NCBI RefSeq assembly: GCF_003952005.1
Contig: NZ_QXGJ01000003.1
Location: 62,001 to 126,000 of the forward strand
DNA from: Bifidobacterium callimiconis
GTDB lineage: Bacteria; Actinomycetota; Actinomycetes; Actinomycetales; Bifidobacteriaceae
Direction of reading: 5' to 3'
DNA: 64,000 nucleotides
In this document: one piece after another, positions 18,590-26,822 of the stretch
Layout: each line of letters opens with the position of its first letter
Position numbering within the stretch: position 1 is the first letter of the stretch
Made by a program: the position numbers and the translations under genes
Notes under the pieces: model-generated
The model's input: only the letters and a program-made list of their open reading frames with translations
Told to the model about the DNA's origin: nothing
Databases searched by the model: none

Positions 18590-21500
18590 GTGAAATTCGA
18601 GTATCCATCCGAACTGCCGGTAAGTGCGGCCAAGGACGAGATCGCCGAGGCGGTTCGCTCTCATCAGGTGGTCATCGTCTCCGGTCAGACCGGTTCGGGC
18701 AAGACCACGCAGCTACCGAAGATCCTGCTGGAGATGGGCAGGGGCAGTCATGGTCATCAGATCGTGCATACGCAGCCGCGGCGTATTGCGGCGCGTACCG
18801 TGGCCGAGCGTATCGCGTCGGGGATGCAGGTGCGGCTGGGCGATGAGGTGGGCTTCCAGGTGCGGTTCACCGACGAGTCGTCACCGAAGACCCGTCTGCG
18901 CGTGGTGACCGATGGTATTCTGCTGGCGCAGATCCAGCGCGACCCGAAACTGTCGGCGTATGACACGATCATCATCGACGAGGCGCATGAACGCAGTCTC
19001 AACATCGACTTTCTGCTCGGCTATCTGACGGCGCTGCTGCCGAAGCGGCGCGATCTGAAGCTGATCATCACGTCGGCGACCATTGATTCGGTGAAGTTCC
19101 AGGAGCATTTCGCCAAGGTGCTGCATACGGATGTGCCGGTGATCGAGGTGTCGGGCCGCACGTATCCGGTGCAGATCGTATATGAGCCGTTGGGGTCCGC
19201 GCCCGCGCTGATGCGTCATGTGCCGGGGTTCGAGGACATTCGTCCCGGCGAGGAGGATGACGATCCGGACATGGACATGCCGACGGCAGTGGCCCGCGCC
19301 TGCGCCGAGCTGGTGATCCATTCCTCGCATGAGCGTGGCCCGCGCGACATTCTGGTGTTCGCGGCCGGCGAGCGCGACATTCATGAGTTCGAGACGGCGT
19401 TGCGCCGGCATTTCGGCCAGCGTGCGGTGGATATGCGTCGGCCGGATGCGATCGAGATCCTGCCGTTGTTCGCGAGGCTGTCGTCGAAGGAGCAGCATCG
19501 TGTGTTCGAGCCGCATTCGCATCAGCGGATCGTGCTGGCGACGAACGTGGCGGAGACGTCGCTGACGGTGCCGGGCATTCGGTATGTGGTGGATCCGGGC
19601 ATGGCGCGTATCTCCCGTTATTCGAAGGCGGCGAAGGTGCAGCGTCTGCCGATCGAGCCGATCAGTCAGGCGAGCGCGGATCAGCGTGCGGGCCGTTGCG
19701 GTCGTATTGCGGACGGTATTGCGATTCGTCTGTATGAGCGTACGGATTATGAGACGCGTCCGCGGTTCACCGAGCCGGAGATTCTGCGTACGGCGTTGGC
19801 GTCGGTGGTGCTGCACATGCTGTCGGTGGGTGTGGCGAAGACGGCGTCGGATGTGACGAATTTCGGGTTCATTGATCCGCCGGATACGAAGTCAGTGGCG
19901 AATGGTTTCAACGATCTGGTAGAGCTGCGGGCGATCTCCCGCAAGCAGGGCGACGCCCGCCTGACCCGTATCGGCCGTCAGCTGGCGCGTCTGCCGATCG
20001 ATGTGCGTCTGGCCCGCATGGTGGTGCAGGCGTCGAACGATACGCCGAACACGTTGGCGGCGATTCTGGTGGTGGTAGCGTTCCTGAGTCTGCAGGATCC
20101 TCGTGAACGGCCGGAGGACAAGCGTGAGGAGGCGGATCGCATCCATAACCGGTATGCGGACGAGTCGAGTGATTTCCTGACGGCGCTGAATATCTGGGAT
20201 CGGTTCTTCCAGGCGGAGGGCGATCCGTCGAATTCGGCGCTGCGCCGCATGTGCAAGACGGAGTTCATGAGTTTCCCGCGCATGCGCCAGTGGAAGGACC
20301 TGTACCGTCAGCTGGAGCAGATGTGCCGCGAGTTCAACTTCAACGTGGGCGAGCCGCAGCCGTTGTCGCGCCCGCCGTTGGAGGTTCGTCAGCTGCCGAT
20401 CAACCAGCAGGCGGCGCATTCGCTGAAGTGCGCGTGGGATGCGGACGGCATTCACAAGGCGATGCTGTCCGGCCTGCTGTCGAGCATCGGCATGCAGCAG
20501 ATTCGTGAGCCGAAGGCGTCGGATTTCGCTGGTCTGCGTGGTGCGGCGCGTGCGAAGGCGATGAAGCGTGCGCAGAAGCAGTCGCGCAACGAATACATGG
20601 GTTCGCGCGGCACGCGGTTCGCGTTGTTCCCCGCGTCGGCGGTGGCCAAGTCCACACCGCAGTGGGTGATGGCGGCGGAGCTGGTGGAGACGTCGCGCCT
20701 GTGGGCGCGCTCGTCGGCGGCGATCGATCCGGCGTGGGCGGAGCCGTTGGCTGGCAATCTGACGCGTACCACGTATGCGGAACCGCATTGGTCGGCGTCG
20801 AAGGGCGCGGCCGTGGCGAGCGCGAAGGTGCTGTTGTACGGTCTGCCGATCGTGCAGGATCGGCCGGTGCTGTGGGGTTCGATCAATCCGGTGGAGGCGC
20901 GTGAGTTCCTGATCCGTGAGGGTCTGGTGGGCGGCGAGATCCAGCAACGCTTCCCGTACGACGATTTCATCGACAACAATCGTGACGTGCTGGAGGCGGC
21001 CGACGAGGAGGCGAGCCGTACCCGTCATATGGCGGATCGTGTGACGGATGAGGATCTGGTCGACTTCTACGATGCGAAGCTGCCGGCGGACATCACGTCG
21101 ATGGCGAAGCTGGGATCGTGGTGGCGGCATCATCATGATGAGGATCCGACGCTGCTGGATTTCGACCCGTCGAAGGTAGAGCGTCTGCAGACCGCGGACG
21201 AGGTGAGTCTGGACGACTATCCCGACCGTTGGCATACGCTCGGCTCGGATGGCACGCCGATCGATCTGAAGCTCACGTACGTGTACGATCCGAACGCCGA
21301 TGACGATGGCGTGACCGTGCACGTGCCGTTGAAGTTCCTGTCGCGTATCAGTCCGGAGCAGTTCACGTGGACCGTGCCCGGTCTGTTGGATGAGCTGATC
21401 GTTACGACGATCAAGTCGCTGCCCAAGGCGTTGCGTGTGCAGTTCGTGCCGGCGCCGGATACGGCTCGTGCGATCCGCGCGTGGATCGACGATCAGTATG

Positions 21501-22654
21501 ATGCGTTGCCGGGTTCCGGCGAGCAGGGTTGTCCCTCCCCCGCTCCGGTGGATGCGACGACCGGTGTGGCCGCGTGGCCTGATTTCGCGCACGTGTTCAC
21601 GCAGGCGGCGATTCATGTGGTGGGCGCGCAGCTGCATCCCGAGGTGTTCGGCGGCGAGCAGTGGGAGCGTCTGCCGAAGCATCTGAAAATGACGTTCGCG
21701 GTGGAGAAGCCGGTGCCCGATCGTCGTGGCGGTCGCGGTGGCCGTGGCCGTCGCGGGCATTCGCAGCGCATGCAGGTGATCGCGACGGGCAAGTCGCTGT
21801 TGGAACTGCAGCAGCGGTTCGCCGCGGAAGCCGCCGAGTCGGCTCGTGCCACGGTGAAGAAGCAGGCCACGGCTGCGGCCGATCAGGGCAAGGTAGTGCA
21901 GTCGGCGAATCTGCTGCACAAGGCGGGTGCGACCACGGTATCGCGTGCGTCGATGCTGTGGAGTGCCGCGTTGGATGCGCTGCGACTGCCGGCCGAGCGT
22001 ATTTCGTCGCGGTGGCTGGGCGGCGAGGCGCTGATGCTGGCGTCCGCACCGTACAAGTCCACGGCAGACCTGGTGGAGGATCTGCAGCTGGCGGCGGTCA
22101 AGCGTCTGCTGCCGAACGTCGGGTCGATTCGTGACGACGCGCAGCTAGCGGACGCGGTGAGCGACGTGATGCAGGTGTACGAGGACACGGTGTATCAGGT
22201 GGCGCATGACGTGATCGCGATCCTGCGCCGGTACGCGGAGGTGGAGAAGGCGGTGTCGGGTCCGGCGTCGCTGCCGCTGCTGGCCGTATTGCAGTCGATC
22301 CGCGAGCATATCGCCACGCTGGTGAAGCCGGGATTCGTGGGCAGTGTTCCGCCGGACGCGCTGCGTTCCATAGATCGGTATCTGCATGCGGATCTGCTGC
22401 GTTTGGACAAGGCGAAGGTCGACAAGTCGCGTGACGTGAACTGGGCGTGGCAGGCCGACGAGGCGAAGCAGCTGGTGGACAAGGCGCTTGACGCCGCCCG
22501 CAAGCAGCCGGCCGGACCGCGTCACGACGAGATGATGGACAAGGCCGAGACGGCCCGTTGGATGCTCGAGGAGTTCTATGTGTCCCTGTGGGCGCAGGAG
22601 CTGGGCACGCCCAAGCCGGTGAGTCTCAAGCGCATCACCAAGGCGCTGAAGTAG
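18590..22654 (+). CDS. hrpA: ATP-dependent RNA helicase HrpA (DEAH box)
   Basis: A 1354-residue DEAH/RHA helicase. The Walker A SGQTGSGKTTQLP is near residue 30, DEAH in IIIDEAHERSLNIDF near 129, SATIDS near 163, and the QRxGRxGR motif in SADQRAGRCGRI near 360. The winged-helix/ratchet and OB-fold regions follow, and a long HrpA-specific C-terminal half (DUF3418-like) includes an RGGRGGRGRRGH basic stretch near 1050. A GTG at 18590 with GAGGGG upstream was chosen; an in-frame GTG at 18506 lacks an RBS. E. coli HrpA acts in mRNA processing and rescue of collided ribosomes; that role is transferred by homology. It is probably cotranscribed with the RsmC-like gene. Confidence 0.95.
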   Translation: MKFEYPSELPVSAAKDEIAEAVRSHQVVIVSGQTGSGKTTQLPKILLEMGRGSHGHQIVHTQPRRIAARTVAERIASGMQVRLGDEVGFQVRFTDESSPKTRLRVVTDGILLAQIQRDPKLSAYDTIIIDEAHERSLNIDFLLGYLTALLPKRRDLKLIITSATIDSVKFQEHFAKVLHTDVPVIEVSGRTYPVQIVYEPLGSAPALMRHVPGFEDIRPGEEDDDPDMDMPTAVARACAELVIHSSHERGPRDILVFAAGERDIHEFETALRRHFGQRAVDMRRPDAIEILPLFARLSSKEQHRVFEPHSHQRIVLATNVAETSLTVPGIRYVVDPGMARISRYSKAAKVQRLPIEPISQASADQRAGRCGRIADGIAIRLYERTDYETRPRFTEPEILRTALASVVLHMLSVGVAKTASDVTNFGFIDPPDTKSVANGFNDLVELRAISRKQGDARLTRIGRQLARLPIDVRLARMVVQASNDTPNTLAAILVVVAFLSLQDPRERPEDKREEADRIHNRYADESSDFLTALNIWDRFFQAEGDPSNSALRRMCKTEFMSFPRMRQWKDLYRQLEQMCREFNFNVGEPQPLSRPPLEVRQLPINQQAAHSLKCAWDADGIHKAMLSGLLSSIGMQQIREPKASDFAGLRGAARAKAMKRAQKQSRNEYMGSRGTRFALFPASAVAKSTPQWVMAAELVETSRLWARSSAAIDPAWAEPLAGNLTRTTYAEPHWSASKGAAVASAKVLLYGLPIVQDRPVLWGSINPVEAREFLIREGLVGGEIQQRFPYDDFIDNNRDVLEAADEEASRTRHMADRVTDEDLVDFYDAKLPADITSMAKLGSWWRHHHDEDPTLLDFDPSKVERLQTADEVSLDDYPDRWHTLGSDGTPIDLKLTYVYDPNADDDGVTVHVPLKFLSRISPEQFTWTVPGLLDELIVTTIKSLPKALRVQFVPAPDTARAIRAWIDDQYDALPGSGEQGCPSPAPVDATTGVAAWPDFAHVFTQAAIHVVGAQLHPEVFGGEQWERLPKHLKMTFAVEKPVPDRRGGRGGRGRRGHSQRMQVIATGKSLLELQQRFAAEAAESARATVKKQATAAADQGKVVQSANLLHKAGATTVSRASMLWSAALDALRLPAERISSRWLGGEALMLASAPYKSTADLVEDLQLAAVKRLLPNVGSIRDDAQLADAVSDVMQVYEDTVYQVAHDVIAILRRYAEVEKAVSGPASLPLLAVLQSIREHIATLVKPGFVGSVPPDALRSIDRYLHADLLRLDKAKVDKSRDVNWAWQADEAKQLVDKALDAARKQPAGPRHDEMMDKAETARWMLEEFYVSLWAQELGTPKPVSLKRITKALK

Positions 22655-22752
22655 CGGGGGTGATTGGCTGCGGTTCCCGCTTGGTATTGCTGAACGTGCT
22701 GACCGTTCGGAAATATCGAGGTTTAGGGAATATGGGATGTGATCGGGAGATG

Positions 22753-22881
22753 AGCCCTCCCTCAGTCCGCCTTCGGCGGCCAGCTCCCTCCCTCGGAGGG
22801 AGCACGAAACCATGGAGCCTCGCGGCGCGTGTGCTCCCTCCATGGGAGGGAGCTGTCACACGCGGTGTGACTGAGGGAGGG
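22753..22881. repeat. Intergenic inverted repeat pair, family B (REP/BIME-like)
   Basis: Between hrpA and the formate transporter. Left arm CCCTCCCTCAGTC with an internal GCCTTCGGCGGC hairpin and CTCCCTCCC...GGAGGGAG; right arm GCTCCCTCCATGGGAGGGAG then GTCACACGCGGTGTGAC and TGAGGGAGG. The two halves are inverted relative to each other. The same plan recurs at 35104-35233 with other sequence in the loops. The remainder of 22655-22934 holds nothing recognisable. Confidence 0.75.
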
Positions 22882-22934
22882 TCCCAACCCCGTGAGGCTC
22901 CACTCCCCCGCTTCCGTCAGCGCTTGGACACGGC

Positions 22935-24017
22935 CTACCGGCGTCCGATGTTGTGGCGGTCACCGTTGTGGCCGTGACCGTGACCATGGTGGTGCTGGTC
23001 GTTCATGACGGCGAAGTTGATGCCGATGAGCAGGCCGCCGCCGACGAAGTTGCCGAGAATGACGACGATGATCGCGGCCACTTCCGTGAGCGGGTCGCCC
23101 ACGCCGAACAGTCCCATGATGAGGAACAGCACGGAGTCGGCCACGGAGTGTTCGAAGCCGAGGTAGGCGAACACGAAGACGGCCACCATCATGATGATGC
23201 ATTTGGTGAAGTCGTTGACGAGCTTGCCGTTGTAGCACATGAGCATGGCGATGTTGATGCAGAAGTTGCAGAAGATGCCGCGGACGAACAGGTCGATGAT
23301 GCCCGGCATGCCTTGGGCGAGGTATCCGGTCTTGGTGGCCACCGCGGTGGACATGATCGTGAAGACGTCGCCGCTGATGATGGTGGCTCCGCGCATGAGG
23401 ATCGCGACGATGAGGCCGCCGATCAGGTTACCGATCAGGCATAGGCCGAGGATGTACAGGCTGCGTAGGGCGCCGATGCGGTGGTGGTAGACGCCGATCG
23501 ACACGATCATCATGTTGGAGGTAAGCAGTTCGGAGTTGGTGTAGTAGATCAGGACGAGCGCCCAGCCGAACGTGCAGGCGCCGAGTACCTTGCCGGCGAG
23601 TGCCATGCCGGGGCCGGCCGCGGCGAACGTGGCTGAGATGACGAAGAATGCGGTGAAGAAGATGCCGACGAACAGGCCGGCCATGATGGCGCGCTGCATG
23701 TATTTGCTGACCAGGTTGCCGGTCATGGTCTTCTTGCTGTTGAGCGCGTCGAGCACGGTGCTGACGAAGATGTTGCCGGGGAACAGCGGATCGAGCTTGG
23801 GGGCGGCGGTCAGCAGCGGGGATGCGGCGGTCTGGGGCGCTGCCGTGGCCGCGCTGGCGGTGGCGGCCGTGGTGGCGGCGCTGTTGGCCGCGTCGGCTGC
23901 CGTGGCCGCTGCCGTTGCTGCGGCTGCGGCGGCTGTTGCTGCGGCCGCTGCCGCCGCGGTGGCCGCTTCCGGGGTGGTGGGATGATTGGCGGTTTCCTGT
24001 GTCTGATCAGAAGACAT
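22935..24017 (-). CDS. Formate/nitrite transporter (FNT family) with Ala-rich N-terminus and His-rich tail
   Basis: A 360-residue membrane protein. Residues about 75-345 contain six hydrophobic segments and FNT features (MAGLFVGIFFTAFFVISAT, SELLTSNMM, ARG.IFCNFCINIAMLM, FAYLGFEHSVADSVLFL with the conserved histidine). It is probably a formate channel, matching formate production by bifidobacteria. The first about 70 residues are almost only Ala, Thr and Ser, and the C-terminus is a HHHGHGHGHNGDRHN-type histidine/glycine tail; neither belongs to the usual FNT fold of about 280 residues. ATG 24017 was preferred to a TTG seven codons upstream. Nitrite as substrate cannot be excluded. Confidence 0.9.
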   Translation of the reverse strand: MSSDQTQETANHPTTPEAATAAAAAAATAAAAAATAAATAADAANSAATTAATASAATAAPQTAASPLLTAAPKLDPLFPGNIFVSTVLDALNSKKTMTGNLVSKYMQRAIMAGLFVGIFFTAFFVISATFAAAGPGMALAGKVLGACTFGWALVLIYYTNSELLTSNMMIVSIGVYHHRIGALRSLYILGLCLIGNLIGGLIVAILMRGATIISGDVFTIMSTAVATKTGYLAQGMPGIIDLFVRGIFCNFCINIAMLMCYNGKLVNDFTKCIIMMVAVFVFAYLGFEHSVADSVLFLIMGLFGVGDPLTEVAAIIVVILGNFVGGGLLIGINFAVMNDQHHHGHGHGHNGDRHNIGRR

Positions 24018-24162
24018 GCTGGGACTCTCTATCCTCAATGGGTGAAATGGTGTTTCTTCCTACGAACACATCCACCCTAGGCCGCGAAGTCGTTTCGGCG
24101 CCACTCTCGTTGCCGTGAGATTCACCACAGTTGCCTTCATATGCCTTGCACTGTGGGAGGAG

Positions 24163-24223
24163 TCACCTCATCCGACCGGCTGCGCCGCCCACCTTCCCCT
24201 CAAGGGGAAGGAAAAAGGTGAGG
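24163..24223. repeat. REP-like palindrome, family A copy 1
   Basis: TCACCTCATCCGACCGGCTG followed by a G+C hairpin and CACCTTCCCCTCAAGGGGAAGG. The TTCCCCTCAAGGGGAA palindrome and the CACCTCATC(C/A) leader recur at 28418, 28502 (inverted) and 29443. Confidence 0.75.
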
Positions 24224-24238
24224 GTTCAATGCTCCCAG

Positions 24239-24275
24239 CATAAAAATCGCTCCACGCGTGCGGTATCGGCGCCGC
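24239..24275. repeat. Decayed left arm of the structured palindromic element
   Basis: ATAAAAATCGCTCCACGCGT then GCGGTATCGG repeats the left arm of the full unit that begins at 24301 (ACCACGCGTGCGGTATCGG), but no core or right arm follows. It looks like a truncated copy. Confidence 0.6.
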
Positions 24276-24300
24276 GGAAGCGAAACACCCTTAATTAGTA

Positions 24301-24406
24301 AAAAACGAACACCACGCGTGCGGTATCGGTTGGCCAGAGAGTGAAGGCGTACGACGGTACGTCGAACTCTCTGGCCAACCGATAACGCTCCGTGGTGTTC
24401 GTTTTT
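24301..24406. repeat. Structured palindromic element, unit 4, abutting the glnA2 stop codon
   Basis: Outer stem AAAAACGAACACCACG/CGTGGTGTTCGTTTTT (16 bp perfect), long inner stem ATCGGTTGGCCAGAGAGT/ACTCTCTGGCCAACCGAT (18 bp perfect) and the core GAAGGCGTAC-GACG-GTACGTCGA. Only the core and overall plan are shared with the copies at 14.7-15.0 kb; every stem is different yet fully paired. It ends 3 bases from the glnA2 stop codon, in the same orientation relative to glnA2 as unit 3 is to ldh. Confidence 0.88.
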
Positions 24407-24409
24407 GCC

Positions 24410-25747
24410 CTAGAGGCGAGGGAGGTAGTGCTTGAGCTCGTAGGGAGTAACCTGCATGCGGTAGTCGTCCCATTCCTTGCGCTTGTTGCGGAGGAAGTAG
24501 CGGAAGACGTGTTCTCCGAGGACGTCGGCGACGAAGTCGGATTTGGACATGATCTTGAGGGCGGTGTCGAGGGAGTCGGGGAGGGGCTGGATGCCCATGG
24601 CCTGACGTTCCTCGTCGGTGAGCTCCCAGACGTCGTCACTCGTGGGCTCGCCGAGGGTCATCTGCTTCTCGATGCCGTCGAGGCCGGCGGCGAGGAGGAG
24701 GGAGTAGGCGAGGTACGGGTTGGTGACGGGGTCGAGGGCGCGGAATTCCATACGGGAGGAGTTGCCTTTGCCGGGCTTGTACTGCGGCACGCGGAGGAGG
24801 GCGGAGCGGTTGTTGTGACCCCAGCAGATGTAGCTGGGGGCTTCGTTGCCGCCCCAGAGGCGCTTGTAGGAGTTGACGAACTGGTCGCACACGGCGGTGA
24901 TTTCGGCGGCATGGTGGAGGATGCCGGCGGCGAACTGGCGCGCGGTGAGCGACATGTTGAACTCCTGACCGGCCTCGTAGAAGGCGTTGGCGTCGCCTTC
25001 GAAGAGGCTGAGGTGGGTGTGCATGCCGGAGCCGGGGTGGTCGGCGAGCGGTTTGGGCATGAAGCTCGCGTGGATGCCGCGTTCGAGGGAGATTTCCTTG
25101 ACGACGGTGCGGAAGGTCATGATGTTGTCGGCCATGGTGAGGGCGTCTGCGTAGCGCAGGTCGATCTCGTTCTGGCCGGGGCCGGCCTCGTGGTGGGAGT
25201 ACTCGACGGAGATGCCCATCTGTTCGAGCATGTTCACGGTGGCACGGCGGAAGTCCATGCCTGGGCTGCGCGGCACGTGATCGAAGTAGCCGCCTTCGTC
25301 GACGGGCTTGGGGGCCTGCGACCAGTCATCCTGCTGTTCGAAGAGGTAGAACTCGATTTCGGGGTGGATGTAGAAGGTGAAGCCTTTTTCCTTGGCCTTG
25401 GCGAGGGTGCGCTTGAGCACGTAGCGCGGGTCGCCCATGCTGGGCTCGCCTTCGGGGGTGAGCACGTCGCAGAACATGCGGGCGGTGCCCTGCGGGCCGC
25501 CGCGCCAGGGCAGGATCTGGAAGGTGGAGGGGTCGGGCTTGACGATCATGTCGTCTTCGGAGACACGGGTGAGGCCTTCGATGGCCGATCCGTCGAATCC
25601 GAGGCCTTCCTCGAACGCGGCTTCGAGCTCGGCGGGAGCGATGGCCACGGATTTGAGGGTGCCGAGAACGTCGGTGAACCACAAACGAATAAAGCGCACG
25701 TCGCGTTCCTCGACCGTGCGCAAAGCAAACTCTTGCTGTCTGTCCAT
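24410..25747 (-). CDS. glnA2: Type I glutamine synthetase, GlnA2-like
   Basis: ATP-dependent synthesis of glutamine from glutamate and ammonia. The 445 residues begin MDRQQEFALRTVEERDVRFI and IRLWFTDVLGTLKSVAI, the start typical of actinobacterial GlnA2, which also fixes the ATG at 25747. Conserved GS motifs follow: GFDGSAIEGL (latch and substrate site), IHPEIEFYLFE (metal site), GPGQNEIDLRY, GSGMHTHLSLF (the HxH region), WGHNNRSALLRVP and the ATP-site arginine region RMEFRALDP. The length is below the adenylylated GSI-beta type (about 470). No obvious RBS precedes the start. An esterase gene lies 90 bp upstream on the same strand. Confidence 0.94.
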   Translation of the reverse strand: MDRQQEFALRTVEERDVRFIRLWFTDVLGTLKSVAIAPAELEAAFEEGLGFDGSAIEGLTRVSEDDMIVKPDPSTFQILPWRGGPQGTARMFCDVLTPEGEPSMGDPRYVLKRTLAKAKEKGFTFYIHPEIEFYLFEQQDDWSQAPKPVDEGGYFDHVPRSPGMDFRRATVNMLEQMGISVEYSHHEAGPGQNEIDLRYADALTMADNIMTFRTVVKEISLERGIHASFMPKPLADHPGSGMHTHLSLFEGDANAFYEAGQEFNMSLTARQFAAGILHHAAEITAVCDQFVNSYKRLWGGNEAPSYICWGHNNRSALLRVPQYKPGKGNSSRMEFRALDPVTNPYLAYSLLLAAGLDGIEKQMTLGEPTSDDVWELTDEERQAMGIQPLPDSLDTALKIMSKSDFVADVLGEHVFRYFLRNKRKEWDDYRMQVTPYELKHYLPRL

Positions 25748-25837
25748 AGGGGCCATGGTCCCATGGGTTTGTTTCGCAACGCGTTAACAGAACGTCGCGC
25801 GTGTCACATGGTGAGACGATCGCGCGACGCTGTGAGC

Positions 25838-26599
25838 TTACATGACTCCGGAGGCGAGATCGTTGGTGATGAGCCAGTCGCGGACGTCGTTGAATTCGTC
25901 GAGATTCACCGCGTGGTCGAGGTTGCGGTAGCTCTTGGTGTTGAGCCAGGTGTGTTCCTCGAGCCATGCGGCGCAGGCGTAGAGCTCGTATTTGGGGACG
26001 ACGGACTCTTTTTTGCCGTAGCAGTAGTACACGGGCCGATCGAGTTCGGTGAGCCGGTCGTCGGCGGGGGCGGTGCCGGGCACGCGTCCGGGGGCGAGAT
26101 AGCCGGAGAAGGAGACGGCCGCACGGTAGCGTTCGGGGTGGATGCGCAGCAGGTGGACGGCGATGGTGCCGCCTTGTGAGAATCCGATCGGCACGACGTC
26201 GCGATCGTCCGGCACGTGCGTGGTCACCCAGTCGTCGACGGCCTTGGCGGCGGCGTAGGCGTCGTAGTCGAGGTCGTCGCCGCTGATGATGTTGTCGTGG
26301 AACCACGCGTATGCGCCGGGAATGTAGGTGCCTTTCGGCTCCTCAAGCGTGTAGGGTCCGCGCAGGGCGACGTAGTCGCTGAGCGGCGCGACCATCTGGA
26401 TCAGGTCTTCGGCGTCTTCCTCGTTGGCGCCCCACCCGTGCAGGCAGAGGAACAGTGGACGTGAACGCACGGCTGTACCGTCACCGCGTGATACGAGTAC
26501 GTGTTCGTCGTCGATGGCGAATGGCTCTCCGAACCGTCCGGGAACCACCGTCGATTCCCGTCCGATCGTGTTGTTGACTTCATTGTGCTCTTCGCTCAT
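25838..26599 (-). CDS. Alpha/beta hydrolase, phospholipase/carboxylesterase family
   Basis: A 253-residue soluble hydrolase. LFLCLHGWGANEEDAEDL (about 50-67) is the oxyanion-hole HG loop, IGFSQGGTIAVHLL (about 140-153) the nucleophile elbow with serine, CYGKKESVVP holds the likely acid region and NLDHAVNLDE the catalytic histidine. These features match the predicted esterase/phospholipase (PF02230-type) family; the natural substrate is unknown. ATG 26599 (MSEEHNE) was chosen over a GTG seven codons earlier; neither has a strong RBS. Divergent from the DUF2252 gene with about 220 bp between. Confidence 0.85.
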   Translation of the reverse strand: MSEEHNEVNNTIGRESTVVPGRFGEPFAIDDEHVLVSRGDGTAVRSRPLFLCLHGWGANEEDAEDLIQMVAPLSDYVALRGPYTLEEPKGTYIPGAYAWFHDNIISGDDLDYDAYAAAKAVDDWVTTHVPDDRDVVPIGFSQGGTIAVHLLRIHPERYRAAVSFSGYLAPGRVPGTAPADDRLTELDRPVYYCYGKKESVVPKYELYACAAWLEEHTWLNTKSYRNLDHAVNLDEFNDVRDWLITNDLASGVM

Positions 26600-26822
26600 A
26601 TTTCTCACTATATCGACCACATGATGAGAATACGGTCGGTGTTCATCAGATCGACTATGAACTTCGTCACATCGTCGTGTGAACGGCGGCTGAATTCCGT
26701 ATGCGGGAAGGAAAAATTACTCAACGATCGGCAAACCGACGTTGTGGGGAGGATCGGGCGCGTATTGTAGTGGAGGAATTGTTTCGCTGTTTCGATGTGG
26801 AAGATTGGGGATAATACCGCTC

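Noticed and set aside
24410..25830. GlnR or AmtR operator upstream of glnA2
   Set aside because: GTTAAC and GAAAC elements occur near 25780 but the spacing does not match the known consensus.
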